Shown in pieces: positions 1 to 6,117 of a stretch of DNA of 64,000 nt (positions are counted from its first letter, which is position 1; every line of letters starts with the position of its first letter). The notes beneath the pieces were generated by a model. That model ran no database searches. It saw nothing but the letters and a program-made list of their open reading frames with translations, and was not told where the DNA came from. A program made the translations under genes and the position numbers. Source of the DNA: Halorussus litoreus (GTDB taxonomy: Archaea > Halobacteriota > Halobacteria > Halobacteriales > Haladaptataceae); assembly GCF_003382685.1 (NCBI RefSeq), contig NZ_QLVG01000032.1:1-64000 (forward strand). Direction: 5' to 3'.

Positions 1-2
1 AC

Positions 3-131
3 GAGGCGTGTTCGTTCACTGCCTGCGCGCAGTTCGCACTCGTCGATCTTCTTCACGAAGAGGCGGACTCAGAGACGAGTCTCGTCCACGCCGGAGAGAT
101 CGACCCACTCGAGGCTCGATACCACCGATGA
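3..131 (+). CDS. C-terminal end of an unidentified protein
   Basis: An open frame runs in from the left edge and stops with TGA at 129-131, giving about 42 residues ending EIDPLEARYHR. The start lies outside the window and no domain is recognisable. The frame is credible because the codons are strongly haloarchaeal (GC-rich third positions, acidic residues). An inverted repeat begins one base after the stop, as it does after other genes here. Confidence 0.5.
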   Translation, partial: EACSFTACAQFALVDLLHEEADSETSLVHAGEIDPLEARYHR

Positions 132-132
132 G

Positions 133-173
133 TTAACCAACATCAGAAGCGGCTAGCTCTTATTGTTGGTTAA
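133..173. repeat. 41-bp inverted repeat, copy 1
   Basis: Left arm TTAACCAACA at 133-142, right arm TGTTGGTTAA at 164-173, with a 21-nt unconserved spacer. It starts 1 nt after the upstream stop and ends 81 nt before the next start codon. Four more copies exist in the window with the same arms. The fixed spacing suggests a protein-binding site. Confidence 0.85.
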
Positions 174-192
174 GATTGGCGTCTGCTCGTGG

Positions 193-225
193 TTTTTTCT
201 CGCCCCGAGAGCGAGCGCGGGGCGA
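193..225 (+). terminator. T-tract followed by GC hairpin, element 1
   Basis: Six T residues (193-198) are followed by TCGCCCCG (200-207) and its complement CGGGGCGA (218-225). The T-run could terminate the upstream transcript, as archaeal RNA polymerase does at U-rich tracts. The hairpin would lie in the leader of the next gene. Similar elements occur at 1269, 1692, 2758 and 63243. Confidence 0.45.
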
Positions 226-254
226 TCAACCCTGCATCTTCTGGGTGATTCGAG

Positions 255-1256
255 ATGGCGCTCTCAGCACGTCCGACCAGCAGCATCGCGACTGAAATTA
301 CAGCCGCTCGGCAGGCTGACCACCTGGCGTTCCTCCACCGGGTTCCATTTGCGCTTGACGCATTCCGGCTCGGCTTTCTCACGGGCTTTCGCGAGGACTG
401 TACCTACCAACAACAGCAGTACACAGACCTGGACCTACCGGTCGGGATGCTCGACAACGATTTTCGAAATCCCGACCTCGATCGGTATATCGAGCGCTTC
501 TTCGAATACGAACCGGAGGTCGGTGTGATTGGCGACGCCTACGACGTCGACGAGGTCGACGAATACGTTGCTGCTGCCTGCGAGATCCAGGGAAGTTACC
601 CGGACGCAGACCCCGTGATCGTCCCGAAGTGCCAGGCAGCGATCCACGCTGTCCCCGATGACCTCGTCGTCGGGTACTCCCGGGGATACGCTGATCGACT
701 CGCTCACGAGTTCTCTGATCCTGCTGATTGGCGCGGGCGGCGCGTCCATATTCTCGGTGGCAGTCCACCCAAGCAACTCGATGTGATCGAGCAGCTCACC
801 CGACCGACGCTGACGGGTGACCCACCTGCCGACATCGTCGGCCTCGACTGGAACGGGCTGCATCGTGGGGCGCAGTTCGGCGAGTTCTGGACGTCGGACG
901 GCTGGGACGACAGCGGTCGCGACGCCGAGCACATGACAGTTCGGAAGACCGTTCGCCATGGCCTTGCCCAGATTCGCGAGTTCTGGCAGGCACACGGCGT
1001 CTGGCCCGAGTCGACGCCCCAAGAGGATGGACTTGAACTCGAGTATCATGGCCCGTCACCGACCCATCTCGATGGTGCTGCATGTACTGAATGTGAGGCG
1101 AACGTCTGGATGACCCGGCGCAGCCCCTACATCGCTGAGTACGACACGGGCGAGATCTGTGGCTACTGCAGCTATGATTGCTACTTCGCACATCGTCATC
1201 GGAACAATCTCGAGGAGCTCGCCGGCGAGCAGAGCGTGTACCTCCCGCCCGCATGA
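255..1256 (+). CDS. DUF6610-like plasmid protein, possible TGT/DpdA-like barrel
   Basis: A 333-residue acidic protein. It resembles the haloarchaeal plasmid family I remember as DUF6610; this is from memory and not searched. Visible features are a central alternating hydrophobic pattern with VGMLDND near residue 63, VVGYSRGYAD near 139 and VHILGGSPPKQLDVI near 163, then DIVGLDWNG. This order recalls the TIM barrel of tRNA-guanine transglycosylases and of the DNA-modifying DpdA proteins, but that is an inference. The C-terminus carries CTEC near residue 275 and CGYC near 302, a probable zinc ribbon. The ATG at 255 follows the hairpin leader at 193-225; no good Shine-Dalgarno is present. It heads a run of accessory plasmid genes. 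Confidence 0.75.
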   Translation: MALSARPTSSIATEITAARQADHLAFLHRVPFALDAFRLGFLTGFREDCTYQQQQYTDLDLPVGMLDNDFRNPDLDRYIERFFEYEPEVGVIGDAYDVDEVDEYVAAACEIQGSYPDADPVIVPKCQAAIHAVPDDLVVGYSRGYADRLAHEFSDPADWRGRRVHILGGSPPKQLDVIEQLTRPTLTGDPPADIVGLDWNGLHRGAQFGEFWTSDGWDDSGRDAEHMTVRKTVRHGLAQIREFWQAHGVWPESTPQEDGLELEYHGPSPTHLDGAACTECEANVWMTRRSPYIAEYDTGEICGYCSYDCYFAHRHRNNLEELAGEQSVYLPPA

Positions 1257-1268
1257 CGCCACAAGCGG

Positions 1269-1296
1269 TTTTTCGTGCCCCCGGAGTGGGCGAGGG
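1269..1296 (+). terminator. T-tract followed by GC hairpin, element 2
   Basis: Five T residues (1269-1273) lie 13 nt after a stop codon and are followed by GCCCCC (1277-1282) and GGGC/GAGGGC sequences that can pair with it. Same architecture as the element at 193-225. Confidence 0.35.
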
Positions 1297-1330
1297 CTCG
1301 AAAAAGGCCTTCACACTGAGGTGAACTCCT

Positions 1331-1678
1331 GTGAGTCAACAACAGAGTACGAACGACGTCTCGATTGATGAGATTCCAGTCGATGTCGCGAACACCCAAT
1401 CCGGCGAGGTCGATTCCGGCGAGGTGCCCGAGGAAATCCGATCGGTTACTCGTGAGCTAGCCGGCGAGCAGCCACCGACGAATCCGCTAGTCGTGTTGAA
1501 GGCCGCCCGCTGGTGGTACATCCACGGAAAGGGCGGAGCCGATCCCGCGTTCCAGTGGGCCATCGAGTGGGTACGACACCTCGCGGCCGACACCCCCAGC
1601 GACGTGGAACAGTTCGATGAGTTCCTCGAGTACCTCGTGGCGGTCGGCTTCGCTGACGAGAAAGCAGCCTTGCGGTGA
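1331..1678 (+). CDS. Small unknown plasmid protein
   Basis: A 115-residue protein starting at GTG 1331, preceded by GGTGA about 8 nt upstream, which supports this start. Residues 1-45 are acidic and low in complexity. The rest looks like a compact helical domain containing AARWWYIHGKGG near 58 and WAIEWVRHLAAD near 75. I recognise no family. It sits between the DUF6610-like gene and the ArdC-like gene with 75-90 nt gaps holding T-tract/hairpin elements, so each gene here may be its own transcript. Confidence 0.65.
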   Translation: MSQQQSTNDVSIDEIPVDVANTQSGEVDSGEVPEEIRSVTRELAGEQPPTNPLVVLKAARWWYIHGKGGADPAFQWAIEWVRHLAADTPSDVEQFDEFLEYLVAVGFADEKAALR

Positions 1679-1691
1679 CCGCCGCCGCGAG

Positions 1692-1715
1692 TTTTTTATG
1701 CGCCCCAAGGGGTGC
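1692..1715 (+). terminator. T-tract followed by GC hairpin, element 3
   Basis: Six T residues (1692-1697) are followed by GCGCCCC (1700-1706), two loop bases and GGGGTGC (1709-1715). It lies 14 nt after the preceding stop codon. Confidence 0.45.
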
Positions 1716-1765
1716 GGCGCGTCCTGAACTGACGCAATCGCCGTGAATTCGATTCGGTGAACACT

Positions 1766-2692
1766 ATGGCTACGACCAGTGACCCGTCGGTCTCATTCGA
1801 GGAGACCGACACTCGACATGACGAGATGCACAGTACCATCGAAGCGTGGATCGACGAGCTCGTCGACCACGTTGACGATGCGCAGGCGAGCGAGGAGTTC
1901 CAGGAGTGGCTCGACGTCCAGAGTCGCTTCCACGACTATTCCCATCGAAACACGCTCCTCATCAATCTCCAGTGTCCCGAGGCGACGAAGGTCGCCGGCT
2001 ACAACACCTGGCGGAATGAGTTCGACCGGCACGTCCAGGAGGGCGAACAGGCCATCTGGATTTGGGCCCCGATCATCACCAAGCAGTGTCCCGAGTGCGA
2101 GAACTCGCCTAGCTACCATGAACAAAGCGACTGTGAGTACGACGAGACATCGCCTGACGAGTGGTCGAAAGGGCTTGTCGGCTTCAAGCCAACTGCTGTC
2201 TTCGACGTGTCTCAGACCGAGGGTGAGCCGCTTCCTGAGCTGGAGACTGAGGCGACTGGCGACGCCGACGACCTAGTACCCGCACTCGAGGATGCAGCCG
2301 CTGAGATCGACGTGACGGTCCGCATCGTCGACGCTGTCGACTGGGAGCATAGCGACGCCAAGGGCGTCTGCAAATACCGGAGTAAGCGTGATCTCCAACC
2401 AGTCGTCGAGGCGAAAGCCCGTACGAATCAGGCTGATCTCGCCGTGACACTCATCCACGAGTACGCTCACGCGCTCCTCCACGCAGACGTCACCGACGAG
2501 ACCGAGCGGGCGAAACGCGAGGTTGAGGCCGAGGCAGTCGCCTACATCGTCGGGCGGTATTTCGAACTGGATACGAGCGGGTCCGCGTTCTACCTGGCCG
2601 CGTGGCAGGACGACGACGCAGACGCAGTTCAAGAACGGCTTGGTCGAATCGGATCGACTGCGAAGGAACTCATCGAAACCGTCGATGGGTAA
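1766..2692 (+). CDS. ArdC-like antirestriction protein with metalloprotease motif
   Basis: A 308-residue protein from ATG 1766; GGTGA at 1756-1760 sits 5 nt ahead, and a GTG at 1757 is an alternative. The N-terminal half (about residues 20-130) matches the pattern of the ArdC single-stranded-DNA-binding domain, with FHDYSHRNTLLI and GYNTWRNEFDRHV. The C-terminal half carries the zinc metallopeptidase motif HEYAH near residue 231 with a downstream EVEAEAVAYIV that would supply the third ligand. ArdC proteins on conjugative plasmids protect incoming DNA from restriction, and that role fits the transfer genes at 49-61 kb. A CPEC/C motif near residue 110 may bind metal. Family call is secure; antirestriction activity is inferred. 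Confidence 0.85.
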   Translation: MATTSDPSVSFEETDTRHDEMHSTIEAWIDELVDHVDDAQASEEFQEWLDVQSRFHDYSHRNTLLINLQCPEATKVAGYNTWRNEFDRHVQEGEQAIWIWAPIITKQCPECENSPSYHEQSDCEYDETSPDEWSKGLVGFKPTAVFDVSQTEGEPLPELETEATGDADDLVPALEDAAAEIDVTVRIVDAVDWEHSDAKGVCKYRSKRDLQPVVEAKARTNQADLAVTLIHEYAHALLHADVTDETERAKREVEAEAVAYIVGRYFELDTSGSAFYLAAWQDDDADAVQERLGRIGSTAKELIETVDG

Positions 2693-2757
2693 CGAGTCTG
2701 TGTCTCTCCGGCAGACGAAGTAGCGGAGGTATCCGCGCTGGCGCGTTTCAGGAGTTG

Positions 2758-2803
2758 TTTTTCCGCCGACGAAGAGTGGCGGCGTGACCGAGTTCGTCAC
2801 GCC
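2758..2803 (+). terminator. T-tract followed by two GC hairpins, element 4
   Basis: Five T residues (2758-2762) are followed by CCGCC (2763-2767) pairing with GGCGG (2778-2782), and by GGCGTGAC (2781-2788) pairing with GTCACGCC (2796-2803). The two stems overlap by two bases and so are alternatives, which could act as a structural switch in the leader of the SWIM gene. Confidence 0.45.
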
Positions 2804-2823
2804 GGACAGACCCAGACCAATCC

Positions 2824-3363
2824 ATGTCCGGACGAAATGAGACAAGCGAGACTGAAGAGATGGATCGAGACGAACACGAACGAGATGGATTAGCCGCCGA
2901 TGGCGGCGTTGTTGCTGCCACCTCCACGACCACGACTCCCGGAGGAGATTTGCAGCAGCCGTCGATTAGCGATGAAGACCACCAGGAAGACAGCCAACCC
3001 CGTACCGAGCGCGCTCGAACTGAGGAGATGGACGTCTCATTGCTCAGGAAAGGTGGTGTGTACGAGGTGCAGTCGGCGTCGGGGAACACCTACGAGGTCG
3101 ACGTCGCGAGCAAGACGTGTACGTGTCCAGACTTCACGAAGCGCCGGCCGAGCGGTGGCTGTAAGCATCTACGGCGGGTCGACATCGAGATTCGGAGCGG
3201 AACCGCCCCACGTCCTGATGGACGGCTTCCGGCGACTGGAGACGTGACGGAGCAGCTTTCGGAGCGGATTCTCGAACTAGAGCAGGAAATCGACGAACGA
3301 GAAGCCCGGCGGAGGGAACTCGAAGCAACAGTAGCGGTTCTCGAAGAGCTCTCGATTCGATAA
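2824..3363 (+). CDS. SWIM zinc-finger protein
   Basis: A 179-residue protein. Residues 1-65 are an acidic, Ser/Thr-rich tail. Residues 75-115 form a SWIM zinc finger: YEVQSASGNTYEVDV, then CTCPDF near 99 and CKH near 112 give the CxC...CxH ligand set. Residues 138-178 are a predicted coiled coil rich in Glu and Arg. SWIM proteins bind DNA or protein; several haloarchaeal plasmids carry small ones of unknown role. The start ATG 2824 follows a double hairpin. Its stop at 3363 is 9 nt before copy 2 of the inverted repeat. Confidence 0.8.
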   Translation: MSGRNETSETEEMDRDEHERDGLAADGGVVAATSTTTTPGGDLQQPSISDEDHQEDSQPRTERARTEEMDVSLLRKGGVYEVQSASGNTYEVDVASKTCTCPDFTKRRPSGGCKHLRRVDIEIRSGTAPRPDGRLPATGDVTEQLSERILELEQEIDEREARRRELEATVAVLEELSIR

Positions 3364-3372
3364 ATACCCAGG

Positions 3373-3413
3373 TTAACCAACAGCACTAAGATTCCAGTGC
3401 CAGTGTTGGTTAA
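3373..3413. repeat. 41-bp inverted repeat, copy 2
   Basis: Arms TTAACCAACA (3373-3382) and TGTTGGTTAA (3404-3413), 21-nt spacer. It starts 9 nt after the SWIM gene stop and ends only 13 nt before the next ATG, so it would overlap that gene's core promoter. Confidence 0.85.
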
Positions 3414-3426
3414 CACGCCGTAATCC

Positions 3427-3750
3427 ATGTCTTTCTCGTCACCAACCCCACCGCAAGAAATCCCCGACGACGTCGTGGAGATGCTCAATGAGCAATCACC
3501 GGAGGTGCTCCAGCATATCGCCCAGTACGCCGAGGGGCTCGCCGAACATCGCGAACGCGAAGCCCGACTAGCCGAACAGGACGAGGAAGAACAGATCGAG
3601 GAGCGACCGGAGGATCTTCCGGACGACGTCCCCTCGAAGGCTACAATCACGATCAAGGAGATCAACGACAACCGCTACTACTACTGGCAGTGGCGGGAAG
3701 GCGAGAAGGTGCGCTCGCAGTACAAAGGACCGGTCAGTCCAGACGATTAG
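3427..3750 (+). CDS. Small unknown protein, DUF6788-like C-terminus
   Basis: A 107-residue protein starting at ATG 3427. Residues 1-65 are helical and highly acidic with a probable coiled coil (AEGLAEHREREARLAEQ). The C-terminal 35 residues, TITIKEINDNRYYYWQW followed by REG and a KGPV end, resemble the short beta-rich domain called DUF6788 in haloarchaeal and mobile-element proteins; this is from memory. The inverted repeat directly upstream probably controls it. Two ORB-like repeats follow its stop. Confidence 0.65.
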   Translation: MSFSSPTPPQEIPDDVVEMLNEQSPEVLQHIAQYAEGLAEHREREARLAEQDEEEQIEERPEDLPDDVPSKATITIKEINDNRYYYWQWREGEKVRSQYKGPVSPDD

Positions 3751-3774
3751 CTAACTTGGTTCTCTCGAGAACAA

Positions 3775-3840
3775 CCCCCCTAATTCGAAGTGAGCTTGTT
3801 CACTTCTCAGAAGATTTGACACCCCTGATTCGGAATGAGC
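3775..3840 (+). repeat. Two ORB-like repeats downstream of orc
   Basis: A C-run followed by TAATTCGAAGTGAG at 3775-3794 and by TGATTCGGAATGAG at 3822-3839. They match the ORB consensus seen at 5316-5710 and lie between the small upstream gene and the end of the convergent orc gene. Confidence 0.7.
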
Positions 3841-3885
3841 TTCAGCAGAAGGGTTCTAGGTAGAATGAACCCTCATGATGCTTAA

Positions 3886-5280
3886 TCAAATCTCGTAGGT
3901 GCCGTTGTGAAGTTCTGAAAGCCGTTCATCACTCTCTACAACTGCCTTCATCACTACATCTTTGTCCTTGATAAGCTGGTGTTCCAGGTAGACACCCTGT
4001 TTGTGTCCGCCACCGACCTGATGTGACTCAGAAATCCCCATTAGCGCGAGCGTGCTGAGAATTTGGCTCACTCGATCATATGAGAGAGGATCAGCACCGA
4101 CGTCGCCACAGGTCGTCTCGTATTGACTGTAGATACCAGAGGTGCGGAAGCGGCGATTATTCGAGCCAGTCAAGCGACCGAGAGTGTAGAGAACGAGTTT
4201 AGACTGGGGTGAGGTGCTCTCGATCGTCTCCTTGACTCGATTGACCTCTGCTCGCTTGACTGCTTTGTCGACATGTTCTGGACTAACGACCTCTGCATCG
4301 GCGTCGTCAGCGATATCACCAGCAATCCGCAAAACATCGACTGCCTTTCTCGCATCACCGTGTTCATCCGCCGACCGGTCGGCAGTCTCGGTTATGACGC
4401 CGTCTTGAACGACACCATCATGGAACGCGTCTCGTCGATACTCCAGGATCTGTTCGATCTGATCGCTTTGGTATGGTTCAAAGACGAAGTCCGTTGTCCG
4501 CATCGAACTCTGAACGCGTGCGTTGAGTTTTTGTCCAAAATCGATGTCGTTGCTGATAGCAATGATTCCGATATAGGCGTCGGTGTGACCAGCTTCTCGA
4601 GCCCGCGAGAGTTCATGGAGGAGGCCCTCAGCGTTATCAACCATGTCGATTTCGTCAAGGATGACAATGAGCCCATCGTAGTACTCGTCGATGATGTCGT
4701 AGGCGTAATCGTAGTACTCGGCGGAACCTAAACCGATACGAGGGATATCTATATCAGAATCAGATTTGTCGCTTAGCGCACGAGCGATTGTTCGGGCTAC
4801 TCGTGTTTCGGTATTATTCTTCTTGCACTCAACGTAGACGCTAGCAGCGGGAACGTTACGTGCCGTGGCAGTATCAACGAGACGGTCGGACACGTGTCGG
4901 CTGACAAGTGATTTTCCAGTTCCGGTTTCCCCATAAATGACGACGTGGTTTGGTTGTGATTCGTGAATGAGATGTCGGATTTCTCCAGCAACCGATTGGA
5001 TTTCCGTGTCACGACCGACGATGCGATCAGGGCCAGGAACTGTTCCAATTGAGAGTAAATCCCGATCTGCCCAGATATGAGTTGAAGAACCGTCTTCATC
5101 GCCCTCCCGAACGAACAACGGGTCATTTGCCGGATCGTTCGAGTCTTGTCGTTGGATTTCCTCCGAGGTCGACGAGATTTCAGAAGCAGAACTGCCCTCC
5201 CTGTTTGTATCGAAATCATCCAGCTGTTGGTCCGCGATAGACGAGTCACCTCCACCATCTGGTTCCTCGTTGTCTGTCAT
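3886..5280 (-). CDS. cdc6: Orc1/Cdc6 replication initiator
   Basis: A 464-residue AAA+ initiator. The N-terminal 60 residues are an acidic Ser-rich extension. Walker A GETGTGKS is at about 117-124 and Walker B VILDEID at about 206-212. GDARKAVDVL near 310 matches sensor 2, and the C-terminal 100 residues form the winged helix that binds ORBs. It would load the replicative helicase at the adjacent origin. The start at 5280 lies about 35 nt from ORB repeat 5316-5335, which abuts the likely promoter, so autoregulation is plausible. The protein is about 50 residues longer than typical because of its N-terminal extension. Confidence 0.95.
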   Translation of the reverse strand: MTDNEEPDGGGDSSIADQQLDDFDTNREGSSASEISSTSEEIQRQDSNDPANDPLFVREGDEDGSSTHIWADRDLLSIGTVPGPDRIVGRDTEIQSVAGEIRHLIHESQPNHVVIYGETGTGKSLVSRHVSDRLVDTATARNVPAASVYVECKKNNTETRVARTIARALSDKSDSDIDIPRIGLGSAEYYDYAYDIIDEYYDGLIVILDEIDMVDNAEGLLHELSRAREAGHTDAYIGIIAISNDIDFGQKLNARVQSSMRTTDFVFEPYQSDQIEQILEYRRDAFHDGVVQDGVITETADRSADEHGDARKAVDVLRIAGDIADDADAEVVSPEHVDKAVKRAEVNRVKETIESTSPQSKLVLYTLGRLTGSNNRRFRTSGIYSQYETTCGDVGADPLSYDRVSQILSTLALMGISESHQVGGGHKQGVYLEHQLIKDKDVVMKAVVESDERLSELHNGTYEI

Positions 5281-5315
5281 AGATTCATCCTGGGAAGGAA
5301 CCTACTTAGTCGTTA

Positions 5316-5710
5316 CCCCCCTGGTTCGGAATGAGATTCGTTGGATATCGGTGCTAAACAGCGGAAGATCGATAGGTGGCACCGCCATACCCGATGATAC
5401 CCGATTCAGAGTGAGGTGTCGTTCAAATCTGCGTCTCCTGATGACCTCACCCTCCTAATTCGGAGTGAGCTATTTCCTAGAACGAGAGGATTGCCAGCAG
5501 CTCAAATGATCAGCGGGTTCAGATCAACCCCCCTCGTTCGGAATGAGGTAGTACGAGTTGGTCCATCAGCCAAGAATCGGGAATGCTAAAGAGACCCCCC
5601 CTGATTCGGAGTGAGCTGTTCCCCGAACTAATGGACGATATTGATGCCAGCTTAAACAGGATGGATGGAGATTGGAGTTGGAGGGACACACCCCCCTGAT
5701 TCGGAATGAG
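5316..5710 (+). repeat. ORB-like repeat array, left side of ori
   Basis: Consensus is a run of 5-7 C, then TGATTCGGAATGAG. Variants differ mainly at the base triplet before TTCGG (TGA, TGG, TAA, TCG) and at A/G in GGAATGAG/GGAGTGAG. The C-run corresponds to the G-run of canonical ORBs. Confidence 0.9.
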
Positions 5711-6060
5711 ATCCCGTAAGACTGACCGTATGGGCGCGATCTTCCATCAATCAACTAGGCGGTTCTTAACTAGGACGAGCCATTCTCTCCAAACCGCAAG
5801 ATAGCGTAGACTTCGAAGGATCACTTGTCTAGTTACTACCCTAGCTTTATTACCTAGTTACGCTAAGAGCCCACTAAGTAGAATACGGCACTAGTTAGAA
5901 GTATTCGTGAATACGCCTAACACTGGAAGTACAGCTATTCTATCCTTTGAATCGAAGCAGTAGACCATACGTCGAGGGCGTATACCCAACGAATCCATTA
6001 CTGCAACCTTCTCATCGGGTGGAAACTCAGCTTCTAATCAGGTGGTATGGAGGGTATAAT

Positions 6061-6080
6061 CTCATTCCGAACGAGGGGGG
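6061..6080 (-). repeat. Inverted ORB-like repeat, right side of ori
   Basis: CTCATTCCGAACGAGGGGGG is the reverse complement of the ORB consensus and faces the left-hand array across the AT-rich core. Confidence 0.9.
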
Positions 6081-6117
6081 TGTGTGGTTCCAGCTGTATC
6101 TTGTTGCAACCGCAGGG

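Larger units (their letters stand above)
5281..6117. other. Replication origin (ori) with AT-rich core
   Basis: This 837-nt gene-free region lies between orc and polB. Six ORB-like repeats point right (5316-5335, 5400-5415 degenerate, 5449-5469, 5528-5547, 5595-5615, 5691-5710) and one points left (6061-6080). Between them, about 5720-6060, is AT-rich and contains repeated CTAGTTA words near 5829, 5852 and 5890, a good duplex-unwinding element. Inward-facing ORBs around an AT-rich core next to an orc gene is the standard haloarchaeal origin plan. Confidence 0.9.
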
